Assembly (NCBI RefSeq): GCF_049846925.1
Contig: NZ_JBNCMT010000008.1
Span: 62,001 to 126,000 of the forward strand
Direction: 5' to 3'
Origin: Brevibacillus_H sp049846925
GTDB lineage: Bacteria; Bacillota; Bacilli; Brevibacillales; Brevibacillaceae
DNA: 64,000 bases
Part shown: positions 23,968 through 31,711 of the stretch, one piece after another
How the letters are laid out: every line of letters starts with the position of its first letter
How positions within the stretch are numbered: position 1 is the first letter of the stretch
Notes under the pieces: generated by a model
The model's input: the letters and a program-made list of their open reading frames with translations, nothing else
Told to the model about the DNA's origin: nothing
Databases searched by the model: none
Made by a program: the position numbers and the translations under genes

Positions 23968-24843
23968 ATGACACTGACGCAGTTGCAAGTCCTGATTGCA
24001 GTATCGGAGCACAAAAGTTTTACTAAAGCGGCAGAATTTTTGGGGTTTACCCAGTCGGCGGTGTCGCAGATGGTCAACAGTCTGGAGAAGGAATTGGGAA
24101 TCTTGCTGTTTCACCGTAGCAGGGGCGGCATCTCCACGACCTACATCGGTGAAAGGATGATTCAGCACGCACGAGAAATTTTGCATATTACTTCTTGCAT
24201 GAGAGAGGAATCACTAGCTTCCTTGGGATTGGAAACGGGAACACTTCGCATAGGCGCCATTCCTAGCGTTTCCGCTAAGGTGCTTCCTGGTTTAATTGGT
24301 TCGTTTCGGAAGCTGTTTCCTCAGATTGAGATTGTCTTGTTTGAGGGGAGCTACGAAGAGATACACAACTGGATCTCTGGCTCCGTAGTAGATGTCGGCT
24401 TTACTACCATGCCTGACAAAGAGCTACAGGCGTTTCCGTTGCTTCAGGATCGAATGAAGGTGTTCGTTTCAAACGATAGTCCGCTGAAGCACGAACCGTT
24501 TCTCACTTTCGACCAACTCAAGGGTAAATGCTTTATCATGGTTAAAGATTGCAGCATCCAAAAACTACTTCGAGAACATGGGATTACACCGAATGTCACC
24601 TTCGAAGTAAGGGACCCGGCCACGATCCTCTCCATGGTGCAAGAAAGAGTCGGAGTCACCATACTGCCTGAACTGTACATTCCGGAGGTATTGCCAAAAG
24701 TAACGGCTGTACCCCTACGACCTGCCATAACACGTGATCTTGTGCTGGTCGTACGTGACTATCAGTACGTTTCACCAGTGGCCGCAGAGTTTATTGTTCA
24801 CTGTCAAAATTATTTGAAGCAGGTGGAAAAAGCTGGGCTCTGA
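23968..24843 (+). CDS. LysR-family transcriptional regulator
   Basis: 291 residues. The N-terminal helix-turn-helix reads LQVLIAVSEHKSFTKAAEFLGFTQSAVSQMVNSLEKELGI, the LysR signature, followed by a substrate-binding domain of two alpha/beta lobes. The ribosome site is AAGGAGGAGAC. It is divergently transcribed from the SagB-like gene, the usual arrangement for LysR control, with the GTATAC pair between. The co-inducer is unknown. Confidence 0.95.
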   Translation: MTLTQLQVLIAVSEHKSFTKAAEFLGFTQSAVSQMVNSLEKELGILLFHRSRGGISTTYIGERMIQHAREILHITSCMREESLASLGLETGTLRIGAIPSVSAKVLPGLIGSFRKLFPQIEIVLFEGSYEEIHNWISGSVVDVGFTTMPDKELQAFPLLQDRMKVFVSNDSPLKHEPFLTFDQLKGKCFIMVKDCSIQKLLREHGITPNVTFEVRDPATILSMVQERVGVTILPELYIPEVLPKVTAVPLRPAITRDLVLVVRDYQYVSPVAAEFIVHCQNYLKQVEKAGL

Positions 24844-24889
24844 GAGATTGAGTCCTGCTCTTTCTTGATTCACGACTTATTCTAGATAA

Positions 24890-25339
24890 TTATTTGTTGA
24901 TATTAATTGATTGCCCTTTGCCGAAACTGTTTTCTTGCTTAACTTCGTTCAAGAATCCACTGATTTCAAAAGAAAGTATATTTTTATAAAACTTTTCTTG
25001 GGATGGCAATTCATCTTTGGGGACAAGAACAGTTAATCCGACTTCTTCGTTGGGCTGTATATCTAATTTATTTCCTTGTGCTTTAAATAAAAAGTTACTT
25101 CCTTTTGTTCCGTTATCAATTTTAACTTCGTATCCCATGTAAACTGAATTTTGTTTGATAACATGAGAACTGTTGTTTTTCAATACTAAGGAATAAACAA
25201 GTTGTTTATCAGTTTCATCCAAATCTCTTAGCTCAATTTTTATTTTGTCGACATCTTCTGGTTTTATAACGGATTTACTAGTTGAACAACCTACAACAAC
25301 CATAGCCAATAGAATAAATATTAAAATTCTTTTATACAT
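24890..25339 (-). CDS. Small putative lipoprotein
   Basis: 149 residues. The signal has a basic start (MYKR), a hydrophobic core (ILIFILLAMVV) and a lipobox VVGC at residues 15-18, so the mature protein would be anchored by a diacylglyceryl Cys. The rest resembles a beta-rich domain with LRDLDETDKQLVYSLVLKNNSSHVIKQN, similar to the intracellular-style sandwich of many secreted Bacillales lipoproteins. I recognise no function. The ribosome site is weak. Confidence 0.75.
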   Translation of the reverse strand: MYKRILIFILLAMVVVGCSTSKSVIKPEDVDKIKIELRDLDETDKQLVYSLVLKNNSSHVIKQNSVYMGYEVKIDNGTKGSNFLFKAQGNKLDIQPNEEVGLTVLVPKDELPSQEKFYKNILSFEISGFLNEVKQENSFGKGQSININK

Positions 25340-25721
25340 CGCATTTTTAGCACTTTATCTCAATCCATTTATTGCAATATGGTTTTTCGTTAACTTTACA
25401 ACCATTCTCAAAACAATAATAAGGTGAAAAATATGAAACCGATGTCTTGTGGGGCTCTATTGCACTGGGATGGTTAGTATTTTCATTTGTCTTTTTCTTC
25501 GGAACAAAATAGCCTATTTATCAAAATTGAAACTGTGCTAAATCAAATGTTTATTCCAAATTACTTCCTAATAGTTGAGAAACAGGAAAACGGTTGCTTC
25601 TACGGCAACCGTTTTGAACTATAGATTCCCTTTAGCTGAATAAGTCAATTTATCACAAGTCATATTATGTTAAGCTGATGTTGATGGGAATCTACTAAAG
25701 CTTTGCTAAAGGTGAGAACTA
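25340..25721. other. Gap with a hairpin and a doubtful TM fragment
   Basis: The only strong element is the hairpin AAAACGGTTGC/GCAACCGTTTT at 25587-25615. A short frame (about 25424-25512) reads VLWGSIALGWLVFSFVFFFGTK, one membrane helix, but it lacks a clear start. It may be a remnant of a small membrane protein. Confidence 0.4.
25587..25615. terminator. Strong hairpin in intergenic gap
   Basis: AAAACGGTTGC pairs with GCAACCGTTTT; the A/T-flanked stem works in either direction. No gene of confidence directly precedes it on the plus strand. Confidence 0.6.
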
Positions 25722-26066
25722 ATGACGATTGAGCAAACCAGAGTTATTGATTTAATAGGTATAGACAATCAAACCGGTAATTGTATTTTGACTATCTCAG
25801 ACCATTTGGATTGGGAAGATGAGTTATTTCACTTGTATTTGTTACAAGAAAAACTGAACTCATATCTTGCTTTTGTCGAAAGTGGAGAAATTTTCGAAAC
25901 ATATTCACAAGCTAAAGGTAGAAACATTAGTTTTATGATTTACTTTGCTCATGACCTTCCTGAGATAGCAGAGCAATTTCTAAAGAAGGCTCAGCATTTC
26001 GTCACAGAAGCAGGTTTTGAGCTTTGTTTTAAAGTATTTCCATCAACAGAATTTCTCTTTTATTAA
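25722..26066 (+). CDS. DUF6572-like small protein
   Basis: 114 residues beginning MTIEQTRVIDLIGIDNQTGNCILTISD, the layout I associate with DUF6572 (a single small alpha/beta domain opening with an acidic DHLDWEDE stretch). No membrane segment or catalytic motif. In Firmicutes such proteins often lie near toxin-immunity or stress genes, but none is visible here. The family call is by recall and is moderate. Confidence 0.6.
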   Translation: MTIEQTRVIDLIGIDNQTGNCILTISDHLDWEDELFHLYLLQEKLNSYLAFVESGEIFETYSQAKGRNISFMIYFAHDLPEIAEQFLKKAQHFVTEAGFELCFKVFPSTEFLFY

Positions 26067-26202
26067 GCGGTGATCCCCTTTGCTTTTCATTCACTTTCTC
26101 CCTGACTGCAAAAATATGGTTTTATTTTGTAATATGCACTACAGAGCATTATGGGAATAAATGTTATTTTCTCTATGTACTTAACAAATGGAGGTGATTA
26201 TT

Positions 26203-26355
26203 ATGAAAAAGATTTTATTCTCTGTTCTAGTTCTCACTTTTATCCTGCCGGGTGTAAGTTTTGCAGCAGAAGATCCTGTTGATGATACTCAAACGATGCT
26301 AGAGGAAAGAAATAGACCTTTAGAGCCACGCCTGCCTGTAGTGAAGCCGACATAA
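26203..26355 (+). CDS. Small exported peptide (50 aa) with signal peptide
   Basis: A perfect GGAGGTGATT lies 4-5 bases before the ATG. The N-terminus is a Sec signal: MKK, then a hydrophobic core ILFSVLVLTFILPGV ending SFA-A, so cleavage after Ala23 is plausible. The mature part is about 27 residues, starts AEDPVDDTQTM and ends proline-rich (PLEPRLPVVKPT). Size and make-up resemble secreted signalling peptides of Gram-positives, though no partner receptor is visible. A terminator follows 13 bases after the stop, so it forms a complete one-gene unit. Identity is not known. Confidence 0.7.
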   Translation: MKKILFSVLVLTFILPGVSFAAEDPVDDTQTMLEERNRPLEPRLPVVKPT

Positions 26356-26368
26356 GGTTGAACTTCTA

Positions 26369-26394
26369 TGTCCCGAATTTTCGGGACATTTTCT
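26369..26394 (+). terminator. Intrinsic terminator after exported peptide gene
   Basis: TGTCCCGA and TCGGGACA pair around ATTT, followed by TTTTCT. Confidence 0.9.
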
Positions 26395-26493
26395 ATTACC
26401 TTTCTTTTTATACTTCAGAGATCGTTAATAGTTTAACTCTAACGTGCAAACGTATAATCAAAGAATAAAAATCGTAATCGGAGGTTTGTTCAC

Positions 26494-26586
26494 ATGTCAG
26501 AAAAGACAGTCACAGTTGAATTAACAAAAGAAGAAATTGATGTCCTTCTGATGACTGGTGAGATTGATCCTCAAAAATACACCTAG
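26494..26586 (+). CDS. Very small protein (30 aa)
   Basis: A GGAGGTTTGTTCAC ribosome site precedes the ATG, and the frame ends in TAG right before a terminator hairpin. The product is acidic, MSEKTVTVELTKEEIDVLLM and a short tail, a plausible single strand-turn-helix. Having its own ribosome site, start, stop and terminator makes it a likely real micro-gene. It may be an accessory or antitoxin-like peptide, but nothing shows it. Confidence 0.6.
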   Translation: MSEKTVTVELTKEEIDVLLMTGEIDPQKYT

Positions 26587-26590
26587 GAGG

Positions 26591-26609
26591 ACGCCTTTAG
26601 GCGTTTTTG
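26591..26609 (+). terminator. Intrinsic terminator after the 30-aa gene
   Basis: ACGCC and GGCGT pair around TTTA, then TTTTTG. It begins 4 bases after the stop. Confidence 0.85.
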
Positions 26610-26684
26610 TACACTCCTTCATATGTCCGAATTTTTTTTTCGGAATAGACTACTGAAGAAAAACATACGAAGGAGTGAAACGAA

Positions 26685-26948
26685 ATGGTGTATCCATCAC
26701 AGGCACCAACATCACCGCCTCCAAGGTCTATCCCACCTAAACCATCTAGTTCTTATATAGTAGATTGTTTGTACGAATACACTTTTGTTTGGCTCATCAA
26801 TGGGGATAGGTTTTGGTTTTATCCAACACGAGTAGAGTACGGTGAAATTTCGGGTTATAGATGGAATGGATTTTATTGGGTGTTTTACGGAATCGATCCC
26901 AGATTTATTGATGAAGTTGCTTGCACTCCAACTCCTACCCTTTATTAA
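26685..26948 (+). CDS. Small aromatic-rich protein with Pro-rich N-terminus (87 aa)
   Basis: 87 residues: a proline/serine-rich start (PPPRSIPPKPSSS) and a tryptophan/tyrosine-rich core (VWLINGDRFWFYPTRVEYG, then YRWNGFYWVFYG), with two Cys (VDCLY, VACTP) that could form a disulfide. Similar small proteins occur widely in spore-forming Bacilli and are sometimes annotated as hypothetical or transporter-like; a surface or spore-coat role is only my inference. The ribosome site is GAAGGAGTGAAACGAA. A terminator overlaps its end. Confidence 0.7.
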   Translation: MVYPSQAPTSPPPRSIPPKPSSSYIVDCLYEYTFVWLINGDRFWFYPTRVEYGEISGYRWNGFYWVFYGIDPRFIDEVACTPTPTLY

Positions 26949-26966
26949 AAAGGTAGGGGTTTCTTC
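26931..26966 (+). terminator. Intrinsic terminator after 87-aa gene
   Basis: ACTCCTACC pairs with GGTAGGGGT (one G-U pair), followed by TTTCTTC. Confidence 0.75.
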
Positions 26967-27147
26967 AATTAGTTCAATAACTCCAATCAATTACTAATTT
27001 TTTCGGTTTAATACTTTATTTGAATGTATGTCTTTATCTTCTCTGAACAGTAGTTTCTCAGAACAATTGAGCTCACTTGATAGGCATGCTAAACTCTAAG
27101 AAGATTATTGGAAAATTTTGAACTCACTTCCCCCAAAGGAGAATACC

Positions 27148-27672
27148 ATGAATAATCCAATCCTTAGCCCTCGCCTGACACTCACAAAACTTGCTTCATC
27201 TGATTGGGAACTGATCCGCTCCATCTACACAAACCCGACACTTATGAAACACATCGGAACCACGATGAGCGATGAAGCAATCCGCCTTAACTTTGATAAG
27301 GAACTCGCTCCGTGGAGTCTAGAATCTACCCATTGGCTAACCTGGATCATCCGCGAAACTCCTTCTGGAAATGAAGTTGGTTTGATCAGCATTTGTACCC
27401 GGAACCGTGAAAACCTCACTGCGGAAATTGGCTTCATCATTCGAGAAGCGTACAAAGGCAAGGGTTATGCTACCGAAGTCATCAAACTGGTGATTGATTA
27501 TGCAGTTGATACGTTTGGTTTCAAAAAGTTTACGGCGGTTTGTTCTGAAGAGCATATCGCATCACGCCGTGTATTGGAAAAGGCCGGAATGACCCTGGAT
27601 AAAATCGTACCCGAAAGCACAGAAATCAACGGCATGCTGGTAAACGACTGTTTTTATTCTTTGGAGAGATAA
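27148..27672 (+). CDS. GNAT-family N-acetyltransferase (RimJ/RimL type)
   Basis: 174 residues from the ATG at 27148 (AAAGGAGAATACC before it). It contains the acetyl-CoA-binding A/B motif IGFIIREAYKGKGYATEVIKLV (V/I-x-x-x-x-R/Q-G-x-G/A pattern, here YKGKGYA) and a RVLEKAGM motif near the C-terminus, both standard for GNAT enzymes of the RimL type, which acetylate N-termini of proteins or antibiotics. It stands alone, with a bidirectional terminator after the stop. Confidence 0.92.
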   Translation: MNNPILSPRLTLTKLASSDWELIRSIYTNPTLMKHIGTTMSDEAIRLNFDKELAPWSLESTHWLTWIIRETPSGNEVGLISICTRNRENLTAEIGFIIREAYKGKGYATEVIKLVIDYAVDTFGFKKFTAVCSEEHIASRRVLEKAGMTLDKIVPESTEINGMLVNDCFYSLER

Positions 27673-27692
27673 GGGATTTGTCCTTAAAAAGC

Positions 27693-27718
27693 AAAAAAGA
27701 CCCTAAGAGGTCTTTTTT
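27693..27718. terminator. Bidirectional intrinsic terminator
   Basis: AAAAAAGACC (27693-27702) and GGTCTTTTTT (27709-27718) flank a CTAAGA loop, giving T-runs on both strands, between the GNAT and the convergent NUDIX gene. Confidence 0.92.
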
Positions 27719-27735
27719 CATTTCTAGCGGTTATG

Positions 27736-28377
27736 TTATTTGCGGATAACTTCCAGGAAGTGATGCAAAATTTTAGCGGTCAGTCCCCAGATCGTCACAC
27801 CCTCGTACTCATAGAAGTAGTGAGGAATCTTTGCTTGTCGCCAGGCGTAGTTCTCTCCATTCGGGATGAGGTGGTACGGGTAATCTTCTCCTGGCTCTGG
27901 CTTCATTGCAACTTTGAATTCTTTTGGTTGCAGGGAAAGCAGAACGTCGAGTTCAATCGGAATCATCCGCTCTACTTCTGCAGGATTGGGATGAATTTCA
28001 CCTACATTTTGCAGCATTCCGACAAACGGATACAGTATGAGTTGGGCATGGGAGACCAGCTTATCCAATGCCCCCAGATAATGAATGGATTCAATGGGAA
28101 TCTGTAATTCTTCGCTTGTCTCTCTTTGTGCTGTCGCCCAGTAGGATGCGTCCGTCTGCTCCCACCTACCACCTGGAAAACAGATTTCTCCCGCTTGACT
28201 CCTGAGTGTATGTGCACGTTCTTGAAACAGAATAACCAATTTGTCCTCCGGTGTACGAAGGATGGGGATGAGTACACTGAACTTCTGGCAATGTTGCTCG
28301 CCGAGGATTCCAGGATGGTAGTTTTGCATCTTTTCTGTGATCTGTTGAAAGCTCACTGGTTTCATAACGTCGTCCAT
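27736..28377 (-). CDS. NUDIX hydrolase, coenzyme A pyrophosphatase type
   Basis: 213 residues. The NUDIX box lies at the start of GEICFPGGRWEQTDASYW, then RETSEELQI, matching G-x5-E-x7-REx-EE-xG in the CoA-pyrophosphatase branch. Such enzymes cut CoA or related nucleotides at the diphosphate. The C-terminal part IWGLTAKILHHFLEV is the usual ending of this group. The start is preceded by AGGAGATGACGAT. Confidence 0.9.
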   Translation of the reverse strand: MDDVMKPVSFQQITEKMQNYHPGILGEQHCQKFSVLIPILRTPEDKLVILFQERAHTLRSQAGEICFPGGRWEQTDASYWATAQRETSEELQIPIESIHYLGALDKLVSHAQLILYPFVGMLQNVGEIHPNPAEVERMIPIELDVLLSLQPKEFKVAMKPEPGEDYPYHLIPNGENYAWRQAKIPHYFYEYEGVTIWGLTAKILHHFLEVIRK

Positions 28378-28458
28378 ATCGTCATCTCCTGAAAATCGTT
28401 CTTCCTGTCCTATTCTACTATCTATTACGACGAAAGATAAGTGGATACTTCGATCAGA

Positions 28459-29988
28459 TTATGCCCGACTGTCTGCTTTTCTTAAATCTCCCAATCCTTC
28501 TTTACTCATGAACAAAATGATGCCAACCGCAATAACGGCAGGTACCAATGTCCACAGGAAGGTTTGTGCGATGGAAGTCGATAGTGCATCTGTGATCTTC
28601 TCGAGCACGGGTGCAGGAATCTGAGCTCTAGTCTCCGGTGATAGCAAGGCACGAGGGTCATCGCTAATAGGTGATCCCTGACTTGCCCCTCCCATTGTGG
28701 CCGATAATTCACGAGTAAAAATATTGCGTTGCATAATCCCAAAAACCGTAATTCCAAGTGTCATCCCCAGCGAACGAAGGAACGTGTTGGTCGAGTTAGC
28801 CGATCCACGCTTGCGAATGTCGAAATGATGAATCGATGCCATGCTGAGTACAGAGAAGGAAAAGCCGACACCCATACCTGTAATAATCATATAAATCGTT
28901 ATCATTGTTTTAGTCGTTGCAGGTGAGATCGTACTGAGCAGATACAGTCCGGTGATCAGGAAAACACCGGAGATCAACATCGTATTGCGATAACTGGTTT
29001 TCGATGCAATCATACCGCCCGTTTGGCTGGCTACTACACTTCCCAGCATCATCGGCAAGAGAATCAGTCCTGAGTTGGTTGCTGACCCACCAAGTACACC
29101 TTGGATAAAGATCGGAATGTATACTGTGCCAACGACGAACGATGCTCCGTAGAACAAAGAGACAAATGTACTCGTACCGAACAGTCGCTGCTGGAACATA
29201 GCAAACGAAATAATTGGCTCCTCTGCCCTGCGCTCAATCATAATAAACGCAGTAAACAGTACAGCAAACGACAGGAACAACGAAAGAATCACTCCTGAAT
29301 CCCAGGCATACGTGTGTCCTCCCAGCTCGAGTGCAAACATCAGACTGACAACAGCCCCAACCATGGTGATCGCACCCCACCAGTCAATCTTTTGTTTCGT
29401 ATGTACTGGTGATTCTTTATAAAACAACCAGATGAGTGAAAAACAGATAATTCCTAATGGCAAGTTGATATAAAATACCCAGCGCCAGTCAATATACTCC
29501 GTAATGTATGCGCCGAGAAGTGGCCCAAAAATACTGGATAATCCAAACACCGCACCGAACAACCCCGACATTTTCCCTCTTCGGTCAGGTGGGAAGATAT
29601 CGAATACAATCGTAAAGGCAATCGGCATCAATGCACCTCCGCCAATCCCTTGAATGGCGCGAAAAATACTCAGTTGAACAATGTTCTGAGCCATGCCACA
29701 GAGGATGGAGCCGAGCAAAAACACGACTAAACCCATGAGAAAAAACCATTTGCGCCCGTACATGTCAGACAGCTTGCCAAAAATCGGCATCCCCGCCATC
29801 GCAGCGACCATATAGGCAGAAGTGACCCAGACGAACTTATCAAGTCCGCCCAACTCTGACACAATCGTACCCATCGCAGTTGCCACAATCGTATTATCCA
29901 TGGAGGCAATCAAAATTCCTAGTAACAATCCTGCAACAACAAAGCCCATTTTCTTGTCTTGTTCCCTATTCACACTCTGTTCTGTCAT
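28459..29988 (-). CDS. MFS drug exporter, DHA2 (EmrB/QacA) type with 14 helices
   Basis: About 509 residues from the ATG at 29988 (AAAGGGG before it; an upstream ATG is unlikely). Motif A GKLSDMYGRKWFFLMG and motif C in AIQGIGGGALMPIAFTIVFDIFPPDRRGKM are typical of DHA2 proton antiporters that export drugs and cationic dyes. 14 hydrophobic segments. It is immediately downstream (minus strand) of the FrnE-like gene, 33 bases away, with a 22-bp inverted repeat in the gap. Regulated export is therefore likely. Confidence 0.94.
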   Translation of the reverse strand: MTEQSVNREQDKKMGFVVAGLLLGILIASMDNTIVATAMGTIVSELGGLDKFVWVTSAYMVAAMAGMPIFGKLSDMYGRKWFFLMGLVVFLLGSILCGMAQNIVQLSIFRAIQGIGGGALMPIAFTIVFDIFPPDRRGKMSGLFGAVFGLSSIFGPLLGAYITEYIDWRWVFYINLPLGIICFSLIWLFYKESPVHTKQKIDWWGAITMVGAVVSLMFALELGGHTYAWDSGVILSLFLSFAVLFTAFIMIERRAEEPIISFAMFQQRLFGTSTFVSLFYGASFVVGTVYIPIFIQGVLGGSATNSGLILLPMMLGSVVASQTGGMIASKTSYRNTMLISGVFLITGLYLLSTISPATTKTMITIYMIITGMGVGFSFSVLSMASIHHFDIRKRGSANSTNTFLRSLGMTLGITVFGIMQRNIFTRELSATMGGASQGSPISDDPRALLSPETRAQIPAPVLEKITDALSTSIAQTFLWTLVPAVIAVGIILFMSKEGLGDLRKADSRA

Positions 29989-30009
29989 TCTTTGAACCCC
30001 TTTATCCAA

Positions 30010-30031
30010 ACGTATTTACCTATTAATACGT
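30010..30031. promoter_or_regulatory. Inverted repeat before MFS gene
   Basis: ACGTATT (30010-30016) and AATACGT (30025-30031), 8-base spacer. It lies 22 bases upstream of the MFS start and just past the FrnE-like stop. A TetR-like or MarR-like operator is a fair guess; no such regulator gene is adjacent. Confidence 0.5.
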
Positions 30032-30041
30032 AGAAACTCGC

Positions 30042-30680
30042 TTAATCATTTTGATTTTTTTCATCTTGAAGCTGTTCGAATGCTTTATGAAAATTTTCTA
30101 CAGGGTGAGCACCGGATAAGGCTAACTGATTATCCAAGACGTAAAACGGCACTCCAGTGATTTGAAGCTGTTGTGCAAGATCGAGGTCTTCCTGGATTTC
30201 ATCACGCTTCTCATCTGATTCAATCGCATTTCGAACTTCAGTTGCATCGAGTCCTACAGTTGTCGCGATGGAAACCAGAATGTCTGTATCCCCGATGTCC
30301 AATCCATCTTCGAAATACGCCTGATAAAACGCTTCTACTAGTCGGGTAGCTTGATCATCAGATGCCAGCTTGATTACGGTATGTGATTTGTAAGTGTTAG
30401 GCATCTTTGCCACATGATCAAAATGGAACGTGACGCCAGATCTTCTACCTGCCTCAGTCACATGGTGAATCATCTGATCAACGACTTGCTTCCCGCCTTT
30501 GGTAGCCTCCATCGTTTCCCGAAACGGACGACCCTCAGCAGGCAAGGTTGGATCGAGAAAAAACGAGCGATACCTGATCGTTATTTCCTCCCCTTTCCAC
30601 GTCGCAATGGCATCCAGCAAATGCTTCTTGCCGATTCGGCACCAAGGGCAAACCGTATCCTGAAAAACATCAATTATCAT
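30042..30680 (-). CDS. DsbA-family oxidoreductase, FrnE-like
   Basis: 212 residues with the thioredoxin-fold CPWC motif (residues 12-15, DTVCPWCRIG), then KHLLDAIATWK, and the VPFYVLDNQLALSGAHPVENF ending typical of FrnE/DsbA-type proteins. They act in thiol-disulfide exchange, often in resistance or antibiotic-related pathways. No signal peptide, so it is cytoplasmic. It has a good GAGGGATCAAT start. It is probably the first gene of a short operon with the MFS exporter. Confidence 0.9.
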   Translation of the reverse strand: MIIDVFQDTVCPWCRIGKKHLLDAIATWKGEEITIRYRSFFLDPTLPAEGRPFRETMEATKGGKQVVDQMIHHVTEAGRRSGVTFHFDHVAKMPNTYKSHTVIKLASDDQATRLVEAFYQAYFEDGLDIGDTDILVSIATTVGLDATEVRNAIESDEKRDEIQEDLDLAQQLQITGVPFYVLDNQLALSGAHPVENFHKAFEQLQDEKNQND

Positions 30681-30721
30681 ATTGATCCCTCTTTTCGTAT
30701 AAGCTTTGGTTTCTTTACAGC

Positions 30722-30764
30722 AAAAAAAGATGCAGAACTATATTTTCCTAGTCTACATCTTTTT
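30722..30764 (-). terminator. Intrinsic terminator of the Tad operon
   Basis: AAAAAGATG and CATCTTTTT can pair around a long AT loop; the minus strand has a T-run right after the stem. It lies about 20 bases past the TadC stop codon. Confidence 0.75.
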
Positions 30765-30780
30765 GTACATTTGGCAAATT

Positions 30781-31707
30781 TTATTTAAACGCCTGAATGA
30801 ACGAAATAATCGCTGGCCCTAAAAGAACGATGAACAAGCTGGGGAAAATGAACAGTACCAGTGGAAAAAGCATTTTTATCGGTGCTTTCATCGCTTCCTC
30901 CTCGGCTCTTTGCTTGCGTTGGTCACGCACTTCCGCCGACTGAATGCGCAGTACTTGTACCATCCCGATGCCCAATTTCTCCGCTTGCAGGATGCTGCTG
31001 ATCAATACCTTGATCTCTTCCTGCGTCACTCGTTCTCGCACGCCTGAGAGAGCTTCCCGTCTTGTTTTACCCAGTCGTATTTCTTCCAGACACCGATGGA
31101 ACTCCTGTGAGAGGACGCCTTGCTTTTTGGATACCAGTTTGCTCAATGCCGAGTCAAACCCAAGCCCAGCTTCCAGGCTGACGGTTAACAAATCCAGGAC
31201 ATCTGGCAGCTCTTTCAATGCCAGATAATTGCGTGTTTTGATTTTCTGATGAATATAAAATCGCGGAAAATAAAGGGCAAAGACAATACTAACTGCGATG
31301 AGAAGAAAGGTAACTCCAGCACCTATTTGCAGTAATGCGGCATATCCCCACGAAAACAACGGAAACAACAGCAGGAAAGCAATCTGTAACAACCGGTACT
31401 CTACAGGTGTCATCCCAAACGGATTCCCTGCTTGCAGCAGTTTCATTTCCAACTTTGCTTCCTTTTCGTTTTGCATGTTTCGACGAAAGATTCTCTTTAG
31501 CTTCCGCCAGCCAAACAGGAAGAACCGCTTATACAGAGATGGCGTTTTTTCCGCTTCTTCTTCTAAAGGATTGGTGTATACAACATCCTCCTTGTCGGAA
31601 AAGAAGGTGGAAATTCTCCTTTTTACTAGCTGCTTTCTTTCCCCTTTCATCACGATCAGTGCATAGACGAGAAGTGTTGAGGTAAAGAAAAAACTGATGT
31701 ATAGCAT
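30781..31707 (-). CDS. tadC: TadC: type II secretion F domain inner-membrane protein
   Basis: About 308 residues from the ATG at 31707 (GAGGTGTGATTTT before it). It is one of a pair of GspF-type membrane proteins of Flp/Tad pilus systems. Three or four hydrophobic helices: one at the N-terminus, two near the middle (FLLLFPLFSWGYAALLQ and the next) and one at the end (MLFPLVLFIFPSLFIVLLGPA). The cytoplasmic domain holds LPDVLDLLTVSLEAGLGFD, the T2SF pattern. It forms the inner-membrane platform with TadB on which the ATPase TadA acts. It is the last gene of the operon, 4 bases after TadB stop. Confidence 0.92.
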   Translation of the reverse strand: MLYISFFFTSTLLVYALIVMKGERKQLVKRRISTFFSDKEDVVYTNPLEEEAEKTPSLYKRFFLFGWRKLKRIFRRNMQNEKEAKLEMKLLQAGNPFGMTPVEYRLLQIAFLLLFPLFSWGYAALLQIGAGVTFLLIAVSIVFALYFPRFYIHQKIKTRNYLALKELPDVLDLLTVSLEAGLGFDSALSKLVSKKQGVLSQEFHRCLEEIRLGKTRREALSGVRERVTQEEIKVLISSILQAEKLGIGMVQVLRIQSAEVRDQRKQRAEEEAMKAPIKMLFPLVLFIFPSLFIVLLGPAIISFIQAFK

Positions 31708-31711
31708 AAAA

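Noticed and set aside
25424..25512. Short frame with one membrane helix, VLWGSIALGWLVFSFVFFFG
   Set aside because: No clear start codon with a ribosome site and bounded by a stop just upstream; possibly a remnant, not called as a gene.
27736..28107. 124-codon plus-strand frame
   Set aside because: Antisense shadow of the NUDIX gene, which has an intact NUDIX box.
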